From assembly GCF_001428845.1 (NCBI RefSeq), contig NZ_LMIU01000004.1:90848-154847 (forward strand): a stretch of DNA of 64,000 nt. The letters run 5' to 3'. The position numbers and the translations under genes are program-made. Positions 45,148 through 53,362 of the stretch are shown piece after piece. The notes below the pieces were generated by a model. That model was not told the origin of the DNA. It worked only from the letters and a program-made list of their open reading frames with translations, and did not search any database. Positions within the stretch are counted from its first letter, which is position 1. Each line of letters begins with the position of its first letter. Origin of the DNA: Achromobacter sp. Root83. GTDB lineage: Bacteria > Pseudomonadota > Gammaproteobacteria > Burkholderiales > Burkholderiaceae_B.

Positions 45148-46680
45148 TCAGGCGCCCTGGCGCGAAGGTACGCCGGTGTCGGATGAAACAAGCAATTGAC
45201 TTCGCCGCTGCAACGCTTGCCGGGCATCGGCGGCCCGCGTGACCGTCGCATCGATAAGATCGCGCTGCCTGCCAAGCAGGGCTCTCTGTTCCTCGATATG
45301 TTTCCGGACCAGCCGTGGCGCCGGTCCCCCGAGCGATTGACGCGCGGCCACGTTGCGCACCGGGTCCAGGCAGGCGCCGATATCCTCCGCGTCCAGCAAT
45401 ATCTCGCGCCCCAGTTCCTCGACCGCCGCCGCGCTGATCATTGCCGGGGTTATTTGCCTGGCCGTCATCCCCTGATCAAGCGCTCGCCTGACCACCGCGC
45501 CAATGATGTGATGGGCGTCGCGAAATGACGTATTGGCGCTTCGGACCAGCAGGTCCGCCAGATCCGTCACAGTGGAAAAGTCCTCGGAGGCGCGGGAGGC
45601 CATGCGCGAGGTGTTGGGCTCGACTTGCTCAACCAGCAGCTTCATCAGTTCGAGGGATTTCAGCGCTTCTTCGCATGCTTCCCAGCAGGTCCTGGTGCTT
45701 TCGCGGCTGCTGTCGCCGGAATGCGTGAAATGCGTGGACTTCACTGTCGTCAGGGCGGCGGTGGTCAGGCCAATCACGTGGCCCGTCTTTCCGCGCAGAT
45801 ACTCCAGTACCGCCGGATTCTTCTTCTGCGGCATGATGCTGGAAGTGCTTGCGATACTGTCGGGAAAGGACAGGTAGCCGAACTCGGGCGTCGACCAGAT
45901 GTAGAAGTCCTGCACCAGGCGGCTGCAGGTGATCATCATGATCGACAGCGTGGCGCTCAGTTCAAGAGCGAAGTCCCGCGACGCCACGCCATCCAGCGCG
46001 TTCGCGAGCGGCTGAGAAAAGCCCAGCATCGCGCTGGTGACGGCGCGATCGATCGGAAACGATGTGCCAGCCAGCGCGCAGGCGCCCAAGGGGGAGGCAT
46101 CCGCGGTATCCATCGCATGCAGAAGCCTGCCAATATCCCGCGACCAGGCGTCCGCCACCGCGGAAAGGTAATAGCCGTAAGTAATTGGCTGCGCCGCCTG
46201 CATATGGGTGTATCCAGGCATCACGCAGTGCGCGAACGTCTCGGCCCGCTCCAGCGCGGCTTGTGCGACAGCGATCAGCGCATGCCCGATCCTCGCCGCG
46301 AAGTCCCGCGCGCGGATACGGTCGATGGTGGCCCCAATGTCATTGCGGCTTCTGGCGGTGTGCAGGCGGCCACCTAGTTCCTGGCCCACCAGTTTGATGA
46401 GATGCGCCTCGTAATTGAAGTAGGCCTCTTCCCGCGCCGGGTCCAATTCCACGGCGTCCGGTCCTTCCGCCTGCATCTTGAGCAGCGCCGCCGCAAGGCC
46501 GGCCGAGGCGCCCTCGTCAAGAATCCCCTGCTCGCGCAGCATCAGCAAGTGCGCCAGATTGATCTGGGTGAGCATCTCGAAGTTGGAGTGGAACTCCCGA
46601 TTCAGGCGCGGAAGAAAAATGTGGGTGAGCACCTCTTGCGCGAGGGGTTGCTTCAGGCGGCTGCTGACTTTGGATTCCAT
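45148..46680 (-). CDS. Argininosuccinate lyase/aspartase-superfamily lyase (cassette 2)
   Basis: About 510 residues. It keeps the argininosuccinate lyase motifs better than its paralogue: GGRLHTARSRNDIGAT, VMPGYTHMQAAQPITYGYYL with the catalytic His, and the loop STSSIMPQKKNPAVLEYLRG. Release of a fumarate-type product from an N-substituted aspartate is the expected chemistry. The start is uncertain: the ATG at MESKVSSRLKQ aligns with the other paralogue but lacks a ribosome binding site, and an open TTG at 46740 lies upstream. A bug gene follows directly; a LysR gene diverges from it. Confidence 0.88.
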   Translation of the reverse strand: MESKVSSRLKQPLAQEVLTHIFLPRLNREFHSNFEMLTQINLAHLLMLREQGILDEGASAGLAAALLKMQAEGPDAVELDPAREEAYFNYEAHLIKLVGQELGGRLHTARSRNDIGATIDRIRARDFAARIGHALIAVAQAALERAETFAHCVMPGYTHMQAAQPITYGYYLSAVADAWSRDIGRLLHAMDTADASPLGACALAGTSFPIDRAVTSAMLGFSQPLANALDGVASRDFALELSATLSIMMITCSRLVQDFYIWSTPEFGYLSFPDSIASTSSIMPQKKNPAVLEYLRGKTGHVIGLTTAALTTVKSTHFTHSGDSSRESTRTCWEACEEALKSLELMKLLVEQVEPNTSRMASRASEDFSTVTDLADLLVRSANTSFRDAHHIIGAVVRRALDQGMTARQITPAMISAAAVEELGREILLDAEDIGACLDPVRNVAARQSLGGPAPRLVRKHIEEQRALLGRQRDLIDATVTRAADARQALQRRSQLLVSSDTGVPSRQGA

Positions 46681-46805
46681 TTTTTTATCGCGTAAGAACA
46701 GTGAGACCGTAGTCTCCTGCCGCGCCAATTCATACGTCAAATCAGATATTTACGGCTAGGAATACAAAATTGATATGATCTGACCGAGACGTTTTGGAAC
46801 CACCA

Positions 46806-47705
46806 ATGAACTTCAAACAGATCGAGGCCTTTCGCGCCGTGATGATGACGCGGTCCATGACCACGGCGGCCGGCCTGCTCCACACATCGCAGCCGAATGT
46901 CAGCCGCTGGATAGCGCTGCTGGAGACGACGCTGGGCTTCATCCTGTTCCAACGCGTCGGCACGCGGCTGGTTCCCACGCCCGAGGCAGAGGCGTTCTAT
47001 GCCGATGTGGAGCGGGCATTCATCGGTCTGGAGTCGCTGAACGACAGCGCCAGCTCCATCCGCCGCAGGGGAACGGGCCTGCTCAGGGTGGCCGCGGTGG
47101 GATCGATCACGCAATGCGTCTTGCCGGACGCCATCCGCCTGTTCCGGCAGGAGGCCTCGGATATACCCGTGGTGGTCAGCACCGGAGGCTCCGACGTCGT
47201 GGCGAAGTGGATGGCCACCGGCTTCTGCGACATCGGATTCTGCTCGATTCAGACGGACGTTCCCGGCTTGCGTTATCAGCGTCTCAACACCGCCCATGGC
47301 GTCGGCATCGTGAACACCTCCCACAGGCTTGCCGCGAAAAAGGTCCTGAAGCCTTCAGACTTCAATGACGAGAACTTTATTTCTTTGCCGGCCGGGAGCT
47401 TCAATCGGGCGGCGATTGACCGCCACTTTCCGAATGACTCAAGAATCACGTCGATCGAGGCGCCCTACGCCACGACGATATGCACCCTGGTCAGCAAAGG
47501 GCTCGGCGTGTCCATCGTCAACCCCGTCGTGTCGCGGGCCCTGTCCGTCCCGGACCTGCGCGAAATTCCCTTTTCGGAGAGGGTCGAATTTCATAGCTAC
47601 GCCGTGACTTCGGATCATTTTCCAACCAGTGCCCTTGCCCGGCGGATGGCTGAATGCGTGCAGGGAACATTCGCCATGCTGAACAGGGCGCCACCCCCCC
47701 TTTGA
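46806..47705 (+). CDS. LysR-family transcriptional regulator
   Basis: 299 residues; helix-turn-helix IEAFRAVMMTRSMTTAAGLLHTSQPNVSRWIALLETTLG at the N-terminus, then the effector domain. GGAA precedes the ATG. It diverges from the cassette 2 lyase gene and is the outer gene of the mirrored arrangement. The 125-base gap is AT-rich, with TCAGAT (46742-46747) and ATCTGA (46779-46784) facing each other. Confidence 0.92.
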   Translation: MNFKQIEAFRAVMMTRSMTTAAGLLHTSQPNVSRWIALLETTLGFILFQRVGTRLVPTPEAEAFYADVERAFIGLESLNDSASSIRRRGTGLLRVAAVGSITQCVLPDAIRLFRQEASDIPVVVSTGGSDVVAKWMATGFCDIGFCSIQTDVPGLRYQRLNTAHGVGIVNTSHRLAAKKVLKPSDFNDENFISLPAGSFNRAAIDRHFPNDSRITSIEAPYATTICTLVSKGLGVSIVNPVVSRALSVPDLREIPFSERVEFHSYAVTSDHFPTSALARRMAECVQGTFAMLNRAPPPL

Positions 47706-47727
47706 CCAGGGCCGTTCAAAGTCGAAC

Positions 47728-47752
47728 TAAACAAAGCCGGCGTCAACGCGTC
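47728..47752 (+). promoter_or_regulatory. PvdS/OrbS-like iron-starvation sigma promoter (fhuF operon)
   Basis: TAAAC (47728-47732), 16 bases, CGTC (47749-47752). The same motif and spacing occurs at three other promoters of the siderophore locus. It is 33 bases before the first start codon of the operon. Confidence 0.7.
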
Positions 47753-47784
47753 TGTAAATGTATGCCTTGTCCAGGGAGCCCGGC

Positions 47785-48030
47785 ATGCAAAATGAGCCTT
47801 GCGATCGCATTTCCGCCTGTGCAATGGATTGGGTGTTCAACCGCCTGGGACCGGATTACCGCAACGATTGGCCGCTGCCCGCCCCCTTGGCCGACTGGTT
47901 GAGCAAGGATCCGCTTCATTTTCAGATGTTCATGCATGCGCGGCGGCTTTGGCTGTTGAGCCAGCTGCTCAAGCCCGGCGCACACGGGGGCCGCCGGGAC
48001 GGGGCCGCCACCGCTGAATGCGCGCATTGA
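47785..48030 (+). CDS. Small protein resembling an isolated FecR N-terminal (DUF4880) domain
   Basis: 81 residues, not secreted and without a membrane helix. The ATG follows AGGGAG at good spacing and the stop is three bases from fhuF, so it is probably translated. The centre reads AMDWVFNRLGPDYRNDWPLP then LADWLSKDPLHFQMFMHARRL, which parallels ADWVIRL...FERWLAQGEAHAQAWARAEQ in the window's FecR: the sigma-binding DUF4880 pattern. It lacks the membrane segment and the periplasmic FecR domain. Function unknown; binding an ECF sigma factor is one possibility. Confidence 0.6.
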   Translation: MQNEPCDRISACAMDWVFNRLGPDYRNDWPLPAPLADWLSKDPLHFQMFMHARRLWLLSQLLKPGAHGGRRDGAATAECAH

Positions 48031-48033
48031 CCC

Positions 48034-48864
48034 GTGTCAGCGACCGCCCATCCGGCAGTCTCCATTGTCGAGAGACTCGCGCCATTGTTCACCGGCCCGC
48101 TGGCCGACAGCGCCGGAACGCTCGTGGAAGCCGAACCGCCGCCCGACGCCGTGTCCGTCGCACGCCTGCTGGCCGAACCCCTTCTGCTGCACGGCATCCT
48201 GGTCCGCAATCACGCCTTTCTCAAGGCGGCCGGAACCGATCTCAGGGCCTCGGCCTCGATGTGGCATATGCGATATCTCTGGACGCTCCTGCCCTACTCG
48301 ATGGCAGCGCTTACGCTGTTTCGCCATGCATTGCCCACGCTGCCGGCGGAGATGTGGCTTGACGTGGATCCGGACGGGCAGCCGGTGCGTTTCTATGTGA
48401 CAGGTCCCGGACGCGAAGCGCCCGAAGCGGCTGCGCAGGTACGCTACGAGGCGCTGGTTTTTCGGCATCTCGATCCGCTGACGGAAGCCTTGAACGGTTT
48501 GACCGGGCTGTCGCGCCGCATTGCGTGGGTAAACGTCGCACGGCACGTGCAGGCCGTGTTCGACGGCGGCCAGGAGCAGCCGGCGTTCGCCCGCGTCTCC
48601 ACCGAGGACCGGCGCGCCCTGCTGGAGGATCCGACCTGGACGCGCCTTGATCCGGCCGGACCACCCGGCGGCGGCTCCAACCCCCTGTTCCAACCGCCGC
48701 GTGAAGTGCTTCTGCCCGCCACGCCCGGCACGCCATCGCGCACCGTCCAGGTCCATCGGGCCTGCTGTCTCTACTACAAGCTTGGTGAACCGCGCTATTG
48801 CGGAGCCTGCCCGCTCGCGCCGGAGAATCTGCCGCGCAAATCCAGAGCGATCAACGCCGGCTGA
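48034..48864 (+). CDS. fhuF: FhuF-type siderophore-iron reductase
   Basis: 276-residue cytoplasmic [2Fe-2S] protein. The C-terminus has the family cysteine pattern in RACCLYYKLGEPRYCGACPL (CC, ten residues, C, two residues, C), which holds the cluster. FhuF-type proteins reduce ferric siderophores after import so that iron is released. The start is a GTG three bases after the upstream small gene. It converges on the siderophore exporter gene and shares the locus's special promoter type. Confidence 0.9.
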   Translation: MSATAHPAVSIVERLAPLFTGPLADSAGTLVEAEPPPDAVSVARLLAEPLLLHGILVRNHAFLKAAGTDLRASASMWHMRYLWTLLPYSMAALTLFRHALPTLPAEMWLDVDPDGQPVRFYVTGPGREAPEAAAQVRYEALVFRHLDPLTEALNGLTGLSRRIAWVNVARHVQAVFDGGQEQPAFARVSTEDRRALLEDPTWTRLDPAGPPGGGSNPLFQPPREVLLPATPGTPSRTVQVHRACCLYYKLGEPRYCGACPLAPENLPRKSRAINAG

Positions 48865-48892
48865 CGATGACCCGTGGCTGGCATGCAGAGGC

Positions 48893-50632
48893 TCAGGCGG
48901 CCGTGCTGGCGGGCTGTATCCGTGCGTCGGACGGAGCGTTTTCCGGCGCATCCGAATTATCGGAAGACAGTCCTTCCGCGGCGGCGGCATCCGGGGCGGC
49001 GCGTGGCCGGTGTGTCCCGCGCAGCGGCGAGACATCCTGTGACACGATCCTGCCTTCTTCCAGGCGCACGACGCGGTCCCCCACGCTGAAGTAGCGATCG
49101 TCGTGCGAGATGACCAGGACGGTCTTGCCTTGAGCGCGTAACTCGGGCAGTACCTCGCGATAGAAAAAGCGCTTGAACACCGGATCCTGGTCGGCCGCCC
49201 ATTCGTCGAACACCAGGATCGGACGGTCCTCCAGATAGGAGGCGACCAGCGCCAGGCGCTTGCGCTGCCCCTGCGACAACTCGCGGGTGCTGAAGGCGCC
49301 GTCGCGTATCCTGACCTTATGGTGCAGGTGCAGCTTTTCGAGATGGCGGTTGCCGGTCTCATCGTGCGCCTGCCCGGGCGTTTCCAGCAACTGATCGAAC
49401 AGGTGAAAATCCGAGAAGATCGTCGAGAACAACTGGCGGTAGGTATCGCGATTCGCGTCGGTCACGGGCTCGCCGTCGAGCAGCAGCTCACCGTCATCCT
49501 GCGGATACAGGCCGACCAGAAGCTTGGCCAGGGTTGTCTTGCCGCTGCCGTTGCCGCCCACCAAAAACACGATCTCGCCCGGCAGCAGATTCAGGTCGAT
49601 CGGGCCCAGCTCGAAGAATTCGTCGCTCTGCTCGTGGAAGTAGCGGTGCTTGAGCCCGCGCAGGTCGATGCGGGTGAATGCCTTGGGGGCCTCGATGCCG
49701 GCGAGATTTTCGCTGCCGACCATGCCGGCGGTCAGTTCGTCGATGCGTCGGGATGCCACGCGCGCGATATTGGCCTCGGGCAATGAATTGAGCAGCGCCT
49801 GCAACGGCGAGACCATGTACACGAAAATCAGTGCAAAGCCGGTGATCACGCGGGTCTGGTTCGGCACGTCGGCCGCCAGCACGAACAGCACCAGACCGAT
49901 GAAGCCGTAGATCAGAAAGTTTCCCCACCCCACGGCGGCCTCGAAGATCGACATGCCGATCACGCGCTCGCGGCTGACCTGCGCGATCGAACGGCCGAGC
50001 ACGTCCGCGGCAAAGCGTTCGCGCCTGCGGCGGTTCTGGCGCAGTTCTTTCGCGCCGTCGGTCAGGGACCGGAAGTGGCCAAACAGGCGATCCTGCATTT
50101 CGGAGGCGCGGTGCAGATGGTGAATGGCCTTGGTGTATGCGTAGCAATAGCCGATGGAGCCGCACAGGATCACGGCGCCGCCCGCCAAAAACACATACCC
50201 GGACAGTGTCGCCAGGTAGACCATGCATCCGATGACGATGACGCCGTTGGTCAGCACGCCGGGCAGGCTGACGAAAAACTGCGCGACATGGATCGCATGG
50301 TCGGCGAGCGCCGACTGCACCTTGCCGGCCCCGAGCCGCTCGAGATGCCGGATGGGCGCGTCCATCACGCGCTCGGCGACCTTTGCGCGCAAGTCGGCGG
50401 CCGCCTTCTGCCGCAGGACCTGGAACAGGATGTTGGCGGTAATGGTGAAGACCAGTACGGCGACGACCACCAGCGCGAAGCGCCAAGCCAAGGCGGCGCG
50501 CCCCGCGGGGTCGACGGTAATGGCCGTGTTGATCAGCGTAACCAGCCAGACCGAACTCAGGCCGGCCAGGATGCTGGCGAATGCCGCCGTCACCACCAAA
50601 CCGCGCGACTGCTTGATCAGGTAAAAAAGCAT
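48893..50632 (-). CDS. PvdE-type ABC exporter of cyclic/siderophore peptides (fused permease and ATPase)
   Basis: 579-residue inner-membrane half-transporter: six helices in the first 300 residues and an ATPase domain with Walker A GGNGSGKTT (about 359), signature LSQGQRKRLAL (about 452) and Walker B ILVFDEWAADQDP. The D-loop variant and overall layout match the PvdE/cyclic-peptide exporter family that moves siderophore precursors to the periplasm. The tail is low-complexity. It has its own upstream promoter of the shared type. Periplasmic maturation by the adjacent acylase fits this order. Confidence 0.92.
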   Translation of the reverse strand: MLFYLIKQSRGLVVTAAFASILAGLSSVWLVTLINTAITVDPAGRAALAWRFALVVVAVLVFTITANILFQVLRQKAAADLRAKVAERVMDAPIRHLERLGAGKVQSALADHAIHVAQFFVSLPGVLTNGVIVIGCMVYLATLSGYVFLAGGAVILCGSIGYCYAYTKAIHHLHRASEMQDRLFGHFRSLTDGAKELRQNRRRRERFAADVLGRSIAQVSRERVIGMSIFEAAVGWGNFLIYGFIGLVLFVLAADVPNQTRVITGFALIFVYMVSPLQALLNSLPEANIARVASRRIDELTAGMVGSENLAGIEAPKAFTRIDLRGLKHRYFHEQSDEFFELGPIDLNLLPGEIVFLVGGNGSGKTTLAKLLVGLYPQDDGELLLDGEPVTDANRDTYRQLFSTIFSDFHLFDQLLETPGQAHDETGNRHLEKLHLHHKVRIRDGAFSTRELSQGQRKRLALVASYLEDRPILVFDEWAADQDPVFKRFFYREVLPELRAQGKTVLVISHDDRYFSVGDRVVRLEEGRIVSQDVSPLRGTHRPRAAPDAAAAEGLSSDNSDAPENAPSDARIQPASTAA

Positions 50633-50667
50633 GTAGGGGCCCCGAGCCGGTGAGTGTCTTCGAATAA

Positions 50668-50692
50668 GACGGTTAAAGGCCGCGGATGTTTA
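50668..50692 (-). promoter_or_regulatory. PvdS/OrbS-like promoter of the exporter gene
   Basis: On the minus strand TAAAC (50688-50692), 16 bases, CGTC (50668-50671), ending 36 bases before the exporter start codon. Confidence 0.7.
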
Positions 50693-50736
50693 GCGGGCCA
50701 CATCCGCGCCAGAGGGCGGGGTTGCACCACGCCGCA

Positions 50737-53130
50737 TCAAGGCGGTGCCAGCAATCGCAGCGAAATCTGCGCGGCTTCGATCTCTTCGGCGCGCCAGGGC
50801 GCCGGCGTCCACTGGCGCTCTGCGTAGCGCCGGATAACCTCGCTGCCCGGACCGCCGCTCCAGGCCGTCTCGCGTTCTCCACTGGCCAGCAGCGTACGCG
50901 CCTGCACGCCATCGGCGCCGAACCGCACGATCTGCAGGTAGGTGTTGGCGTGTGCCCGCCCATCCATGCCGCCACCGGGCTCCGCGGGGCAGGCAATGGT
51001 GAAGTAGCCGCTGCCGCATCCGCCATAGAGTGGGATCGGGCCTGCGGGCGAGGGTACCTTCAGGTAGGCGCCCACCGGCGCATCCAGGGCGATCCCCTGC
51101 TCATGCAAGTTGCGCACCGCCGCGGCCAGCGCCGCGCGCGCCTGCCCGGGCCCTAGCCGGATGCCGGCCGGCGTATTCAGGGGGTCGGCGGCGTCGAACG
51201 GCCGCGCGTACAGGGTGCCCGCCTTGCCCGCGGGAGACGCCTCTACCGCCTGCCAGAAGGCGCTCCAGAGCCAGGCGCCTCGATCGCCCGCGCCCGCCGT
51301 CGCGCGCCACCGGGAAAGAATCGCGCAGGCCTCGGCCAGCGAGGCATACGGGGGGCTGGCGCAAGCCGCCTCCAGCAGCGCCGGCTTGAACTCGATGGCC
51401 GCATAATCGCGCGCCGCCAGCGTCTCGGTCTCCAGAAAGCGGGCCAGACGGCCGGGGTCGCCCCGCGCCTCTTCGCGCGCCTGGCGCGCGATGGCGTGCC
51501 CATGGCGCGCCCGCAGCGACAGCGGCTGCCGCTCGCCGCCCAGGACCGCGTCGTAGCCTTCAAGGGGTTGAGCGGCGCTGGCAAGCCAGTAGCTGTCGTT
51601 CATGTTGGCGACATAGTCGGCGCGAAAGCGCGCCGGCAACCTGTCGGCCGGCATCTGGCCGGGCAGCGGCGTGGCGGGGTCTATCGGCCAGCCGCAGGTC
51701 GAACGGCTGCCGTCGAGCATCGGAATCGCCGGGTCCCACTGCGCCACCAGCGGGGAGAACGCCGTGGCGCAAGCCACGCGCAATGCGTCCGGCACATTGG
51801 GGACGGCGCCCATGTCGCCATACCAGGCGCGCGGATCGTCCCGCCCTATCGCGGCGGTGTTGACCCAAGGCATGGCCAGGTCGCGGCGGGCAATCGCCAC
51901 GAACTCGTCGAGCGAGCGGGCCTGGGCCCAGGCCAGATAGGTGGCGAAAACGTGATGGTTGTCTCGGTTGATATCGCGCAGCGCGATCGCGCTTTGGGCC
52001 GTCCATCCGAGCTGCGGCGCCTTGCCGGCAAGGTCGACGATCGTGCCCAGCCCGCTCTCGTAGACCGTTCGGCGCACCTGCCGTGGTTCGCCCCTGGGAC
52101 CGCGCAGCGGCACGTCGACCCGCCGGGCCCGGATGGGTTCGGTCCGCCCGTCCACCCGATAGCGCAGCGGATCGCCGGGCTGCAGGCGCAGCGCAAACAG
52201 GCCGAAGCGCCGCGCCGCCGACACCGTGTGCGACCACGCTACGTTGCCGGTATACCCGATCATCGGCAGCGGCACGCCCAGAAAGCCGGCGCCAGCTACA
52301 TCGAGTTCGCCGGGAACGGTGATATGCATCTGATAGAAGCGGTCGGGTCCGCCCCAGAACCAGTGCGGATTGCCGAACAGGACCGCACTTGCGCGCGCCC
52401 CGGATGCCATGCCCGCGTCCGCGCCAAACGCAAGGACATTGCTGCCGAGTCCGGCCACGCCGCCAACGTGCCAGGCGTCGGCCGGCGCCACGGCGCCGGC
52501 GGGCGTGCTTCCCCAGGCCAGGGGTGCGGCGCGTCCGGGCGGCGCCGCGTTGACGATCTCCGGGATGAAGCGCGCGTAGCCCGCGGCCAGCGAGGCGGCC
52601 TGGATGCGGCGATAGACGTCGTCGGCATCGATGGGCCGCACCCACGGCTGGCGCAGGCAGGCGGGCTCATTGGCGGCATGCGGCGCGGCGCGGGCCCGCG
52701 CGAGGTAGCGGTTGTAGCCTTGCGCGTAACCTTCGGCCAGCTGCCGGATGGGCGCGGGTTGCGCGGCCTTGAAGCGCGCCAGCGGCTCCGGCCCCAGGAA
52801 CACGCGGAAAAAAACGTCGAGCTCCAGATTGTTGGCGCCGGTGTAGGTGGCGTTGTAGGCGGGCCGGTCCTCGGCGCCGAACGTGTAGGCGCGCCACCCC
52901 GAAAAGGTGACATAGGCGTCCGCGAGCGTACACAGCGCGTCTTCGGCCTGGGCATATCCCGCTCCCAGCCCCGCGCCCCGCATATCGGCCGCCCTGATAT
53001 GCGGCGTGCCGTCCCCGGTGCGGCGCAATTCCACTGGCGTGGCGGCCTTGCCCGGCGCCACGCCGGCCATGGCAGCCAGAATCGCCGCCACCGCGCGTAT
53101 GGCGGCGTCCCCCCATCTCGAACCGTTCAT
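50737..53130 (-). CDS. Penicillin acylase-family Ntn-hydrolase, PvdQ-like siderophore acylase
   Basis: About 797-residue periplasmic acylase made as a precursor that cuts itself into alpha and beta chains. The new beta-chain N-terminus is the Ser of GLGSNVLAFG (about 228), and WSHTVSAARRFG carries the conserved His region. A signal peptide is visible (AAIRAVAAILAAMAGVAPGKAA). In pyoverdine synthesis PvdQ removes the fatty acyl chain from the exported precursor; the location beside a PvdE-type exporter and NRPS supports that job here. I use the ATG after GAGGCGGG; 53160 is an alternative without a ribosome binding site. Confidence 0.88.
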   Translation of the reverse strand: MNGSRWGDAAIRAVAAILAAMAGVAPGKAATPVELRRTGDGTPHIRAADMRGAGLGAGYAQAEDALCTLADAYVTFSGWRAYTFGAEDRPAYNATYTGANNLELDVFFRVFLGPEPLARFKAAQPAPIRQLAEGYAQGYNRYLARARAAPHAANEPACLRQPWVRPIDADDVYRRIQAASLAAGYARFIPEIVNAAPPGRAAPLAWGSTPAGAVAPADAWHVGGVAGLGSNVLAFGADAGMASGARASAVLFGNPHWFWGGPDRFYQMHITVPGELDVAGAGFLGVPLPMIGYTGNVAWSHTVSAARRFGLFALRLQPGDPLRYRVDGRTEPIRARRVDVPLRGPRGEPRQVRRTVYESGLGTIVDLAGKAPQLGWTAQSAIALRDINRDNHHVFATYLAWAQARSLDEFVAIARRDLAMPWVNTAAIGRDDPRAWYGDMGAVPNVPDALRVACATAFSPLVAQWDPAIPMLDGSRSTCGWPIDPATPLPGQMPADRLPARFRADYVANMNDSYWLASAAQPLEGYDAVLGGERQPLSLRARHGHAIARQAREEARGDPGRLARFLETETLAARDYAAIEFKPALLEAACASPPYASLAEACAILSRWRATAGAGDRGAWLWSAFWQAVEASPAGKAGTLYARPFDAADPLNTPAGIRLGPGQARAALAAAVRNLHEQGIALDAPVGAYLKVPSPAGPIPLYGGCGSGYFTIACPAEPGGGMDGRAHANTYLQIVRFGADGVQARTLLASGERETAWSGGPGSEVIRRYAERQWTPAPWRAEEIEAAQISLRLLAPP

Positions 53131-53182
53131 CCCGCCTCGCGCATGGTTTGCCTTCCGCATGGTGCGGTGCGTATTGCTGATA

Positions 53183-53207
53183 GACGGCCAGACGCGCCAT
53201 TTGTTTA
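53183..53207 (-). promoter_or_regulatory. PvdS/OrbS-like promoter of the acylase gene
   Basis: On the minus strand TAAAC (53203-53207), 16 bases, CGTC (53183-53186). It is one of two such promoters, back to back, in this divergent gap. Confidence 0.7.
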
Positions 53208-53238
53208 GTACCCGGCCTTGCGCCCAGGCGGGGCGGGC

Positions 53239-53263
53239 TAAACAAAGCCGGGCCCGCCCCGTC
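53239..53263 (+). promoter_or_regulatory. PvdS/OrbS-like promoter of the diaminobutyrate aminotransferase gene
   Basis: TAAAC (53239-53243), 16 bases, CGTC (53260-53263). The flanking CTAAACAAAGCCGG is identical to that at 47727. Confidence 0.7.
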
Positions 53264-53362
53264 TAGCTTGGGAACGCCCGTGATGCCGCGGCGCTCATGC
53301 GCCCGGCCGTGTCGCGGCTTATACCGCCCCCTTGCCCGGCTCCAACCCTCAGGGAGAATTCC

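Noticed and set aside
41617..46680. Assigning either lyase as biosynthetic ArgH
   Set aside because: Both are paired with Bug receptors and LysR genes, and one lacks the conserved catalytic His; no arg genes are nearby.
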